A DNA stretch of 64,000 nt from NCBI GenBank assembly GCA_002839795.1, contig PGYS01000006.1, forward strand, positions 1-64,000, in the 5' to 3' direction. The translations under genes and the position numbers were made by a program. This DNA comes from Ignavibacteriae bacterium HGW-Ignavibacteriae-3. Its GTDB lineage: Bacteria; Bacteroidota; Ignavibacteria; Ignavibacteriales; Melioribacteraceae. The notes beneath the pieces were generated by a model. The model had not been told where the DNA came from. It did no database searches and saw only the letters and a list, made by a program, of their open reading frames with translations. Position 1 is the first letter of the stretch, and every line of letters begins with the position of its first letter. This document shows positions 17,279 to 24,667 of the stretch, piece after piece.

Positions 17279-19309
17279 TCAGTTCATACTCGATTTAACT
17301 TTTTTCGAAGAAGGTTCACATTTAATTACGCATTCCGTTCCCGGTACTATACTGGAACCGGGTTCAAGGCTTTGCCAAACAACTTTTCCGGTGCCGGTAA
17401 TATTGTATTTCAAGCCCAGATCCGTCAATAGAGCGATTGCATCCCTCATAGACTGGTTTAAAAGATTCGGAACTGTTGAACTTTTTTTATCAAAAGATTT
17501 TCTCGCTGGAATATTTTTAACAGATATATCCGCCACATTAGCGAAGGTAGTTGTTTTTTTAGCTGGCGGAGTCTTAATTTCCGCAATCAGCTGATCAGTA
17601 AGATTAAGTTTACGTTCAATTTTATTTTTATTCGGAACAAGATTCAGATCTGTTTCAATCATTCTTTTGGCAATATTGTGGAATATGGGAGCGGCAACTA
17701 CTCCGCCGTAAGTACCTGTCTTTGGGGAGTTGACGAGTATAAAACAGACTACAGTAGGGCTGTCAGCCGGAAAAAAGCCAATGAATGATGAATTGTGAAA
17801 ACTGCTGGAATATGAATTATTTACAAGTCTTTGAGCCGTGCCTGTTTTACCTCCGACTAATACATTTTCCAGACGTGCGGCTGATCCTGTTCCGTGTTCA
17901 ACTGCTCCAACCATCAGATTTGTTATTCTATCCGATGTGGATTTGCTGATCACTGTCCTGATTTTTTTCGGCTGTGTTTCTTCGATCAAATTTCCCTTAT
18001 GGTCCGAAAGTTTTTTAACTATATAGGGCTGAACCAGATTTCCTCCGTTAATTAACGCACTAAAGGCGCAGGTCAGCTGAAGCGGAGTTAAAGCGATTTC
18101 ATAACCGAATGAAAGAAATGGTTTTGTTAAGAGAGAAAATGTTCTGGGCTTTTTCAATAGACCAGATGCCTCACTCGGAAGTTCAACCTGTGTAGCGTTA
18201 CCGAAACCGAAATCGCGAAGATATTTATAGAAAGTATCGTCGTCTATTCTTGCGGACAATTTTGCCATTCCCACATTACTGGATTGTTCAAGTATGCCGC
18301 GCACAGTCAGAAATTCTTTGGGATGTGTATCCAGGATCGGGACATTTTTAATATAGTATCTGCCGTTCTCTGTATTGATCAATTCGTTTTCATCAACGAG
18401 ATTCTGATCCAGAAGAATTGATAAAGTTATTGATTTCATTGTCGAACCGGGCTCAAATGTATCTGTTAATGCCCTGTTCCTTCTGGAATTTGCCGAAAAG
18501 AGTTCGTATGAGGCAGGATCAAAATCAGGAGAATTTGCAAGCGCATAAATTTCACCCGAGTTTGGATTCATTACAATTCCTACAGCCGATTCGCCTCCGA
18601 ATTTTCTTAACCCTGCCGCGAGTTCTTCTTCAAGAATTTTCTGATAATTTTTATTTATTGTCAGATAGATCTGATTTCCCGGAACAGCCGCATTTGAAAT
18701 CTTTTCATCAACCGAAATTACGCGGCCGAGCACATCCCGTTCTATACTGTAATAACCATCCTTGCCGGTTAATTTATTTTCATAAATTTTTTCAATCCCT
18801 TCCACTCCTGTCAAATCACGATTAACAAAACCGAGAACATGTGAAGCCAGATTGCCATAAGGGTATATTCTTGAAAAATCCTCCTGATGAAAAAGACCTT
18901 CGACAACAACTTTTCTGAGAGCAAGGGCCGTTTCCATCGGGACTTTCTTCTCGATGCAGACATTGGCGGTTCCCTGCTCAATTATTTTTCTGTAATATTT
19001 CTGCGGTTTATTAAATACTCTTGAAAAAGCGATTACGATGGAATCGATTCTGGTAGGATTCATCATCCTTGTATCTACAAAAAATGAGATATTGTCGGAA
19101 GTGAAACTGAGAACTTCGCCGTTGGCGTCTTTGATTATTCCGCGTTCCGCTTTAACTATTAACGGTTTATTCTGCTGACGGTCCGCGACGAGCGAATAAT
19201 ATTCGTGTTTCGCTATTTGTATAGTGAAAAGCTTGGCAATCAGCGCCACAAAAATTGCCAGCAGAATACCGGTTAATATCAGCGCGCGTGAATTAATCAT
19301 ATTTCTCAT
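17279..19309 (-). CDS. ftsI: Septal class B penicillin-binding protein FtsI with C-terminal PASTA domain
   Basis: This 676-aa transpeptidase cross-links septal peptidoglycan with FtsW. A single N-terminal membrane helix (about 8-28) is followed by the PBP dimerisation region (about 50-210) and the transpeptidase domain with the three active-site motifs: S-T-M-K with the nucleophile serine (about 288), S-S-N (about 343) and K-T-G-T (about 487). Residues from about 610 onward (TVPNLLNQSMRDAIALL...) form one PASTA domain, commoner in Gram-positive PBPs and Spo VD/PBP2x proteins than in Escherichia coli FtsI. It overlaps ftsL by 17 bp and abuts murE. Confidence 0.95.
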   Translation of the reverse strand: MRNMINSRALILTGILLAIFVALIAKLFTIQIAKHEYYSLVADRQQNKPLIVKAERGIIKDANGEVLSFTSDNISFFVDTRMMNPTRIDSIVIAFSRVFNKPQKYYRKIIEQGTANVCIEKKVPMETALALRKVVVEGLFHQEDFSRIYPYGNLASHVLGFVNRDLTGVEGIEKIYENKLTGKDGYYSIERDVLGRVISVDEKISNAAVPGNQIYLTINKNYQKILEEELAAGLRKFGGESAVGIVMNPNSGEIYALANSPDFDPASYELFSANSRRNRALTDTFEPGSTMKSITLSILLDQNLVDENELINTENGRYYIKNVPILDTHPKEFLTVRGILEQSSNVGMAKLSARIDDDTFYKYLRDFGFGNATQVELPSEASGLLKKPRTFSLLTKPFLSFGYEIALTPLQLTCAFSALINGGNLVQPYIVKKLSDHKGNLIEETQPKKIRTVISKSTSDRITNLMVGAVEHGTGSAARLENVLVGGKTGTAQRLVNNSYSSSFHNSSFIGFFPADSPTVVCFILVNSPKTGTYGGVVAAPIFHNIAKRMIETDLNLVPNKNKIERKLNLTDQLIAEIKTPPAKKTTTFANVADISVKNIPARKSFDKKSSTVPNLLNQSMRDAIALLTDLGLKYNITGTGKVVWQSLEPGSSIVPGTECVIKCEPSSKKVKSSMN

Positions 19310-19613
19310 TTAATATTTTTTCAATCTGGTAGACCTGATCTTTAGAAACAATAATTATTTCCGGATTTGTCTTTGGTCTTATTAATCCGAGAGAATCCTG
19401 TGCATATCTCACTATCCTATCCTGTGCCGTAAGTTCCTGAATCTTAACCAGCTTGGCTTCTATTCTGTTTAATCTTACGTTCAATGAATCCTGCTTGAAT
19501 ATTTTTTCTCTTGTATTTCTTTTCATCTCTGACCGCACAACAACATAAGAGAGAAGTATAATGGCAATGGTTGTGAGAATTACAATGAAATTTTTTAATG
19601 ATGATCCTTTCAT
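19293..19613 (-). CDS. ftsL: Cell division protein FtsL-like
   Basis: This 106-aa bitopic protein has one membrane helix (about residues 8-26) then a heptad-type coiled coil (KQDSLNVRLNRIEAKLVKIQ) and a short hydrophilic tail. FtsL proteins diverge strongly in sequence, so the assignment rests on size, topology, coiled coil and location between rsmH and ftsI, which is the standard ftsL slot. The tail contains VRYAQDSLGLIRP, resembling the conserved 'A-x-x-x-L-G-x-x-x-P' end of FtsL/DivIC-type proteins. It overlaps ftsI by 17 bp. Confidence 0.85.
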   Translation of the reverse strand: MKGSSLKNFIVILTTIAIILLSYVVVRSEMKRNTREKIFKQDSLNVRLNRIEAKLVKIQELTAQDRIVRYAQDSLGLIRPKTNPEIIIVSKDQVYQIEKILNEKYD

Positions 19614-19616
19614 TTA

Positions 19617-20534
19617 TTAAACCCTCTCCGCCACTCTCATCTTTGCGCTTCTGGCGCGCCTGTTTCTGCCGACTTCTGTGTCATCCGGCGAAACCGGTTT
19701 GCGGGTAATCAATTTGAGGCGCGGCACCTTTCCGCAGACACAAATGGGAATTCCCGGCGCGCAGATGCAGCTTAGACTTTCATATTTCATTCTTTCTTTT
19801 ACTATCCTGTCTTCCAGAGAGTGGTAGCCAAGAACAACGATTCTTCCTCCCGGCTTTAAAAGTGAAATTGATTTATCCAGAAATATTTTCAACTCTTCAA
19901 GTTCATTATTCACGAAAATGCGCAGAGCCTGAAAAACACGAGATAATGATTTATTCAGGAAACGGGCCGGCGCAACTTGTTCAATTATTTTCTTCAGCTG
20001 AAAAGTATTTGAAAATTTTTCCGTCAATCTTTGTTCAACTATTTTCCTTGCAATTATTCTGGAATTCTTCTCTTCACCGAGTTCAAAAAGAATTTTCGCA
20101 ATTTCCTCCTGTGGAAATTTATTTAGGAGATCGGACGCGGATATTCCCTCACCTTTATTCATCCTTAAATCCAGCGGCGCATCTTCCCTGAATGTGAAAC
20201 CTGATTCAACAGTATCAAGCTGGTAGGAAGAAACTCCCAAATCCGCAAGGATTCCGTCAAAGTTGTCAATGAACTCAATCTTTGAAATCGAATCGATGTT
20301 TGTAAATCCTGTATTGTAGATCGAAAATCTTTTATCGCCGGAAAATTTTTCTCTGCAATAATCAAATGCCGATTTGTCCTTATCAGTTGCAATAAGTTTT
20401 CCATTGATGTCTATTTTTTTTAATATCTCTTCAGAATGTCCGCCGAATCCGGCGGTAGCGTCAAGGTAAATTCCATCCTTTGCTGTAATCAAAAAACCAA
20501 CGCTTTCAGTTAACAGAACCGGTTCGTGATTCAT
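19617..20534 (-). CDS. rsmH: 16S rRNA (cytosine1402-N4)-methyltransferase RsmH
   Basis: RsmH (MraW, 305 aa) methylates N4 of C1402 in 16S rRNA using S-adenosylmethionine. It opens with the family signature MNHEPVLLTESVGFL and has the SAM site DATAGFGGHSEEIL (about 25-38), the FDGILADLGVSSYQLD motif (about 92-107) and the RVFQALRIFVNNELEEL motif (about 205-220). The C-terminal SARSAKMRVAERV is also typical. It overlaps mraZ by 4 bp, the usual mraZ-rsmH arrangement that heads dcw clusters. Confidence 0.97.
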   Translation of the reverse strand: MNHEPVLLTESVGFLITAKDGIYLDATAGFGGHSEEILKKIDINGKLIATDKDKSAFDYCREKFSGDKRFSIYNTGFTNIDSISKIEFIDNFDGILADLGVSSYQLDTVESGFTFREDAPLDLRMNKGEGISASDLLNKFPQEEIAKILFELGEEKNSRIIARKIVEQRLTEKFSNTFQLKKIIEQVAPARFLNKSLSRVFQALRIFVNNELEELKIFLDKSISLLKPGGRIVVLGYHSLEDRIVKERMKYESLSCICAPGIPICVCGKVPRLKLITRKPVSPDDTEVGRNRRARSAKMRVAERV

Positions 20535-20980
20535 TTCGGTTTTTTTTGCATTATCTGTTTAGCAATTTCAGCAAACGGTTTAGTGTGCTCTTTCTTCTGC
20601 GCTTCATAAGTTTCCGGATTCCAAATCTCAATTTTTTTATTCTGGCCGAGTATAAAAACTTCCCTTTCAATTCCGGCAAACTCTAAAAGATTTTTTGGGA
20701 CGAGCAGGCGTGATTGAGAATCTAGTTTATACTCAGCGGCGAGTTCAAAAAGCATTCTTTTAAATGCGGCTTCTTCTGGATCGAAATCATCAAGCTGATT
20801 GATTCTTGTAAGCACTTCCTCTTTCCAGAAATCCTGAGGATATATATCAATGCACTGAACTATTCCACGGGTCATTACGAAAGTTTCATTCGCCGCTTCG
20901 TTGACATATTTTTTAAAAATGGAGGGAATACTTACTCTTCCCTTTGTATCGACCGAATATTTAAAACTGCCTATAAACAT
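20531..20980 (-). CDS. mraZ: Transcriptional regulator MraZ
   Basis: MraZ (149 aa) has two SpoVT/AbrB-like (swapped-hairpin) DNA-binding repeats: MFIGSFKYSVDTKGRVSIP at the N-terminus and EYKLDSQSRLLVPKNL near residue 82, each with the D-x-x-x-R-x-x-x-P core. In studied bacteria it oligomerises into a ring, binds repeated boxes upstream of its own operon and represses dcw expression. Candidate boxes with exact 10-bp periodicity sit in its promoter here (21007-21051). The ATG at 20980 follows a weak GGATGGG ribosome-binding sequence. Confidence 0.95.
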   Translation of the reverse strand: MFIGSFKYSVDTKGRVSIPSIFKKYVNEAANETFVMTRGIVQCIDIYPQDFWKEEVLTRINQLDDFDPEEAAFKRMLFELAAEYKLDSQSRLLVPKNLLEFAGIEREVFILGQNKKIEIWNPETYEAQKKEHTKPFAEIAKQIMQKKPK

Positions 20981-21006
20981 AACCCATCCACAATTTGGGA
21001 AAATTA

Positions 21007-21059
21007 AACACTATTACCCACTTGACTGCAAAATAAGTGTTTTTATGTGGGATTGTCAA
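21007..21059 (-). promoter_or_regulatory. dcw-cluster promoter with two paired candidate MraZ boxes
   Basis: On the minus strand TTG (21059-21057, part of TTGACA) and TTATTTTG (21036-21029) are 20 bp apart, close to the Bacteroidota form TTG-N19-TAnnTTTG. Two pairs of AGTGKK-like boxes flank the -10 region: AGTGTT (21036-21041) and TGTGGG (21046-21051) on the plus strand, and AGTGGG (21022-21017) and AGTGTT (21012-21007) on the minus strand. Both pairs have exactly 10-bp periodicity, the spacing of known MraZ sites. One pair fills the promoter spacer and the other lies just past the likely start of transcription, as expected for autorepression. Confidence 0.55.
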
Positions 21060-21273
21060 GATTTTTTTACTTAAAAAGCCCGGAAAAGTAAAAGATTGGC
21101 GTAAATCACACGTTGTCGTCAAAGTGGAAAGACGGTCAGGGAAGTTTTCACCTATAATTCGAACTTAACGTTTAAAATCAATTGAAATATTATTTTATTT
21201 CGGTGCGTGAATCTTTGAAGTTCAATTTATTTCTAATTGGCCTTAACACTTTTATCGATGTTGCGATAATAAT

Positions 21274-21540
21274 ATGAGTAGAAAAAATCAAGACAAAACA
21301 ATGAACCATTTGCTGCCCTTTGGGATTATTTTGGGAACGGGAATTCTTTCCATGATTTCCTATTTCATTTTTACAGAATTGAAATTGAAACGGAAACTCA
21401 TAAAAATAGTTGAGGAAGAAAAGGAATCCTTACGAATTGAAAAAGAGAAGGACCGGAATGAAGCAATAAGAAGAGGATTAGAATCTTTTCAAAAACATTT
21501 CAGAATTAATCCAAACACAATTGACTACGGTAAACTCTGA
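21274..21540 (+). CDS. Small membrane-anchored coiled-coil protein, unknown
   Basis: No family recognised. The 88-aa frame has one hydrophobic helix (HLLPFGIILGTGILSMISYF then IF) followed by a highly charged Lys/Glu helix (KLKRKLIKIVEEEKESLRIEKEKD), which looks like a short coiled coil, and a hydrophilic tail. An alternative start is the ATG at 21301 (MNHLLPF), which places the helix right at the N-terminus; neither start has a strong ribosome-binding site. It is divergent from mraZ. The topology (N-terminal helix with a Pro and a Ser-Tyr before basic residues) loosely resembles the two small membrane proteins at 23450 and 24100. Could be a real small gene; coding evidence is moderate. Confidence 0.5.
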   Translation: MSRKNQDKTMNHLLPFGIILGTGILSMISYFIFTELKLKRKLIKIVEEEKESLRIEKEKDRNEAIRRGLESFQKHFRINPNTIDYGKL

Positions 21541-21551
21541 AAGATTAAAAG

Positions 21552-21880
21552 AGCCACCTGGCGGATTCCTCCATAGGAGTCCCTTCGGGAGAACCGCAGA
21601 CCTGCTCATTACCAAAGTAGTGACTAATATATTGCTTTAAAACATGAATTAGGTTTTAATTGTTTCGGATAGATTTATTAGAGGGCATACCTAATCAGGA
21701 AGTACAGATTAACAGAGCCACCTGGCGGATTCCTCCATAGGAGTCCCTTCGGGAGAACCGCAGACCTGCTCATTACCAAAGTGGTGACTAATGTATGGCT
21801 TTAAAACATGAATTAGGTTTCAAATGATTTGGATAGATGTTGTCGACAGGCATACCTAATCAGGAGGTACAGATTAACAG
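21552..21880 (-). repeat. Two tandem ~164-bp units built on hairpin-invaded copies of the tRNA-Thr 3' half
   Basis: Units at 21552-21715 and 21716-21880 are near-identical and lead directly into the intact tRNA-Thr (offsets 164 and 165 bp). On the minus strand each holds the tRNA from the anticodon loop onward (GTAATGAGCAGGTC ... CCGCCAGGTGGC). The T-loop is interrupted by about 23 nt forming two small hairpins, TCCC-GAA-GGGA and CTCC-TAT-GGAG. The first T-stem pair is also mutated. About 100 bp of AT-rich spacer separates the copies, with an ATTAGGT/ACCTAAT inverted repeat. The 5' half of the tRNA is absent, so they cannot make tRNA. There is no gene in this 340-bp stretch. Confidence 0.85.
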
Positions 21881-21953
21881 AGCCACCTGGCGGATTCGAA
21901 CCGCCGACCTGCTCATTACGAATGAGCTGCTCTACCAGCTGAGCTAAGGGGGC
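21881..21953 (-). tRNA. tRNA-Thr (anticodon CGU)
   Basis: A 73-nt cloverleaf: acceptor GCCCCCT/AGGTGGC, D-arm GCTC...GAGC, anticodon stem GCTCA/TGAGC with loop TTCGTAA (anticodon CGT, reading ACG), T-arm GGCGG-TTCGAAT-CCGCC, discriminator U, no encoded CCA. The acceptor has one C-U mismatch at 4:69. The same 3' sequence (GGTGGC) occurs in both upstream partial copies, so the 3' end may have been supplied by the repeated element. It lies downstream of the small ribosomal-type gene on the same strand. Confidence 0.93.
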
Positions 21954-22001
21954 TTATGAAATTGCACACTATCCGGACTTAGAATCCGGACATCAGCATA
22001 G

Positions 22002-22097
22002 TTATCTCAATTTCTTTTTATGACGATTTTTTCTCAAACGTTTTTTACGCTTGTGCGTTGCCATTTTATGTCTTTTTCTTTTTCTACCGCAAGGCAT
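22002..22097 (-). CDS. 31-aa basic AURKAIP1/COX24-domain (mS38/bS22-like) ribosomal protein
   Basis: This very short frame encodes 31 residues, MPCGRKRKRHKMATHKR followed by KKRLRKNRHKKKLR, almost half Lys/Arg. A strong GAAGGAGG ribosome-binding site sits 6 nt before the ATG. The K-R-H-K-M-x-x-H-K-x-K-K-x-x-R-K-x-R-H-K-K core is the AURKAIP1/COX24 C-terminal domain found in mitochondrial mS38 and in small bacterial 30S-associated proteins. I infer a structural ribosomal protein. It follows the zinc-ribbon/TPR and HU-family genes on the same strand and precedes tRNA-Thr, a neighbourhood consistent with translation and DNA housekeeping. Confidence 0.82.
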   Translation of the reverse strand: MPCGRKRKRHKMATHKRKKRLRKNRHKKKLR

Positions 22098-22110
22098 CTA
22101 CATCCTCCTT

Positions 22111-22869
22111 CTAATGTGTTGTAAGTAATTCCTTTGCTTTTTGCCCGATCTCATTGTTCGGATTAATTTCAACCGCTTTGTTCCAATAAACTTTTGCCTT
22201 CTCGAAATTACCCGCGGTCATATTCACGATGCCCAGATTTAAATTTGCAATCTGATGCTTCGGATTTATTTTAATTGCCTTCTCCATAGCAGAGATAGCT
22301 TCCTTGTTTTTTCCTGTCTCGAAATAGCATACTCCCATATCGACAAGAACATCAGGATTTTTGGGATCTGTTTTCAAATACTGGATATATCTTTCAATTG
22401 CTTTTTCTTTCATTCCTGAATCGTTCAGAAGATGCGCAAGATGAAGCAAAGATTCTGTATCGTTCGGATTTTTATCAACCGTGGCTTGCAGATTATTTAT
22501 ATGCTGAAGATTATTAAGATCCACACCAGAATGAGGATTATCACCGGCTGCATTGGCGGTGATAGCAGAGGGGGTGGTATCAAGCACTCCCGATGCATAA
22601 ACAAGCAGCGCGCCTATCAGCAGTAAAGAAAAAAGCAAGTAAAAAAGTTTTGTAGAAGAAATCGAATTTGGTTTTGCGGTTTCCTCTTTTACTGCTGATT
22701 TTTTTTTCGAATTGTTGCGGAGATCAACATTTTTTTCAGAATTAGAAATATTTTCTTTTCCTTCCCTATCCGCGGCGGATTTTTTTGTACCGGTTACAGC
22801 TGCGCCGCATCCGGCACATACGGCAGTTTCCGCCATCAATTCATCCCCGCAAACCGAACATCTTAACAT
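22111..22869 (-). CDS. Zinc-ribbon and TPR membrane protein
   Basis: This 252-aa protein starts with a four-cysteine zinc ribbon (C-S-V-C at residues 4-7, C-A-G-C at 18-21). A low-complexity basic linker follows (about 25-70), then one membrane helix (about 75-92) and about three tetratricopeptide repeats (about 120-245) with the typical G-x-x-x-x-A spacing, e.g. LAHLLNDSGMKEKAIERY and GVCYFETGKNKEAISAMEKA. The zinc ribbon would be cytoplasmic and the TPRs periplasmic, suggesting a scaffold. Specific function unknown. It begins immediately after the HU gene stop and lies 13 bp upstream of the 31-aa ribosomal-type gene, so the three are probably one transcript. Confidence 0.75.
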   Translation of the reverse strand: MLRCSVCGDELMAETAVCAGCGAAVTGTKKSAADREGKENISNSEKNVDLRNNSKKKSAVKEETAKPNSISSTKLFYLLFSLLLIGALLVYASGVLDTTPSAITANAAGDNPHSGVDLNNLQHINNLQATVDKNPNDTESLLHLAHLLNDSGMKEKAIERYIQYLKTDPKNPDVLVDMGVCYFETGKNKEAISAMEKAIKINPKHQIANLNLGIVNMTAGNFEKAKVYWNKAVEINPNNEIGQKAKELLTTH

Positions 22870-23196
22870 TTAATTCTCCTTTAGGTTATCCGGATTCTCT
22901 TCGTTTATATTTTCTTTCATCCCGGAGTCGACAGCGGCTTTGAAGTCCTTTGAAAATTTAAACATTGGGACATAGTGTTCACCAACATAAACTTTTTCAC
23001 CGGTTCTAGGATTACGCGCATACCTTGCATTCTTTTTCTTAACACGGTAACTTCCAAAACCTCTGATTTCAATACCTCTCCCATCGCGCAATGCGCCGAT
23101 AACAGTATTTAAAAATCCTTCTACTATTGCTTCCGTTTCCAGCTTAGTCATGCCGGTTCCGGATGCAATCTTTTCAACAATATCAGCCTTGGTCAT
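22870..23196 (-). CDS. HU/IHF-family DNA-binding protein
   Basis: The product (108 aa from the chosen start) is a nucleoid protein of the HU/IHF family. It begins MTKADIVEKIASGTGMTK, has the beta-ribbon arm GRGIEIRGFGSYRVKKKNARYARNPRTGEKV split around residues 40-70 with the conserved intercalating proline, and the VPMFKFSKDFKAAVD helix. An acidic Glu/Asn-rich tail (NINEENPDNLKEN) extends past the usual end. The open frame reaches 23271, but the added residues are hydrophobic and unrelated to the family. The ATG at 23196 has GAGG eight bases upstream and matches the family start. A TTG-N20-TATTTTTC promoter-like pair lies at 23271-23241 on the same strand. Confidence 0.92.
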   Translation of the reverse strand: MTKADIVEKIASGTGMTKLETEAIVEGFLNTVIGALRDGRGIEIRGFGSYRVKKKNARYARNPRTGEKVYVGEHYVPMFKFSKDFKAAVDSGMKENINEENPDNLKEN

Positions 23197-23449
23197 CTCT
23201 AACCTCAAATTTTTAAGTGAGTTACAGATAAAAGTGGGCCGAAAAATATTAAAAAAAAGGGTTAAAACCAATTAATTCATCACTCAGACATTCTATTGGA
23301 GATTTACTATCTCATAAATTGATTTTTGCCTCATTTCAAGACATAATTTATCCTTAAGATCGTAATAGAATGCGAAAATAGAGCTGAATGTGCCTTTTTT
23401 TGACTGGTACACTGTTTGTAATTATTTAGATAAATTTAGGGCAAATGTG

Positions 23450-24043
23450 ATGACTCTATTACCGATTATATATACCAGTTTATTGATTTTCACGGCATTA
23501 TTTGTATTTGTTGTGCTTGTTTCATACATCTCTTACAAAACAAGAACGAGAAATAATTTGCCTCCTCATCATAAGCATTTGGATATTCGCGGTGATATGG
23601 TAGCCGTTCGGCCGGGCGCATATAGTAGAAATTATAACTCCAAACAGCTGTCTAACACTGTTCCAAGGATTATCAGTGAGCATAAAACCAAAATTAGCAC
23701 TACCCGTATGAATAATATTGATATGGGAAAATTGAGCAGTAACTACAATCTTGCCATTGATTTTATGAGACACAAAGAGGATTCCGCAAATGAAATGGAA
23801 AGAGCAAGATCAAAAAAGAAATCCCGCAGATTGGATTATAGAACCACTTCAATAAATGATCGTCTGGTTATAATGAACAATACCGAAAAGTTCAGAACAC
23901 CTTCACAAAATGAGGTCTATGAGGAAAAGCCCGGAAGACATTATACTAACCATAGCGAATTAAATGTACTAACTTATTACAGCGATAGGCCGGAGATGGA
24001 TTTCGCTGCGTTAGCCGCACCGCGGGTTAACCGTGCAATGTAA
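23450..24043 (+). CDS. Small membrane-anchored basic protein, paralogue of the next gene
   Basis: No known family. From the ATG at 23450 (197 aa) the protein begins MTLLPIIYTSLLIF, spans the membrane once (about 3-26), then has SYISYKT at 25-31 and a long, basic, probably disordered tail with Arg/Lys/Asn-rich stretches. The next gene matches it position for position over the first 31 residues (P5, I7, T9, L11, I13, L17, S25-Y26-I27, K30-T31) and again in the tail (NDRLVIMNN here, NKRVSVMKN there). This alignment is why I reject the longer frame starting at 23390. The pair is likely a lineage-specific duplication. Role unknown; a membrane-tethered nucleic-acid or polymer-binding tail is possible. 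Confidence 0.7.
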   Translation: MTLLPIIYTSLLIFTALFVFVVLVSYISYKTRTRNNLPPHHKHLDIRGDMVAVRPGAYSRNYNSKQLSNTVPRIISEHKTKISTTRMNNIDMGKLSSNYNLAIDFMRHKEDSANEMERARSKKKSRRLDYRTTSINDRLVIMNNTEKFRTPSQNEVYEEKPGRHYTNHSELNVLTYYSDRPEMDFAALAAPRVNRAM

Positions 24044-24099
24044 CGTCGGATATAAATCTTCTAAATTGCCGGATTGATGATTATTTTATATTTTACACA

Positions 24100-24609
24100 A
24101 TGGAAATAATCCCCTTCATATTTACGGTCCTTGAAATTTTAATCGGATTGACTCTCCTTACCCTGGGCCTGTCATACATTATTAATAAAACTAAGCAGAA
24201 TAAGGAAGAAGAAATTCCTCAGAGGAGGGTAGTTTATAGCGAACCTTTAGCAGAACAAAATGCGGCTCCTCTTCTTGAGAATAATTTCAGAAAGCAGATA
24301 ATTGAAAGCGAAGACTCACTTTCTGCCGAAATGAAAAATCAGAAAGAAATAAAATCATCTAAAAAAATACACTCGAAAAAAAAACCTGAAATACGCGACG
24401 ATAATCCTATTATTCTCAATAAGCGCGTATCCGTAATGAAGAATCTTTTAAAGACAAGGACTGCCGATGAGCCGGCAAAATCCGTGAAAATTATTACAGA
24501 AAGACGCGATAATAGTCTCCGGGGTGATATTCTTGATAAATACATTGAAGAAGATAATAAAGATCTGTTCACACTTGATGTAAAAGAAAAAAAGAAGAAG
24601 ACCAAATAG
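24100..24609 (+). CDS. Small membrane-anchored basic protein, paralogue of the previous gene
   Basis: This 169-aa protein starts MEIIPFIFTVLEIL, has a single membrane helix (about 3-26) followed by SYIINKTKQNKEEE, then a charged tail dominated by Lys, Glu and Arg and ending KEKKKKTK. Identity with the preceding gene is concentrated in two blocks: the helix plus Ser-Tyr-Ile-x-x-Lys-Thr, and the internal N-x-R-[LV]-x-[IV]-M-x-N motif (about residue 107 here). The 56-bp gap and common strand suggest co-transcription with it. The following regulator and copper genes are also on the plus strand but look functionally unrelated. No function can be assigned. Confidence 0.7.
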   Translation: MEIIPFIFTVLEILIGLTLLTLGLSYIINKTKQNKEEEIPQRRVVYSEPLAEQNAAPLLENNFRKQIIESEDSLSAEMKNQKEIKSSKKIHSKKKPEIRDDNPIILNKRVSVMKNLLKTRTADEPAKSVKIITERRDNSLRGDILDKYIEEDNKDLFTLDVKEKKKKTK

Positions 24610-24667
24610 TCCCACTCCCAAAGATGATCCCGGTAATTAATTAATTTTCCAACTTCATCGTTTAATA

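Noticed and set aside
21552-21953. CRISPR-like array
   Set aside because: Only three units with 164-bp period and conserved spacers; repeats are tRNA-derived and no cas genes occur.
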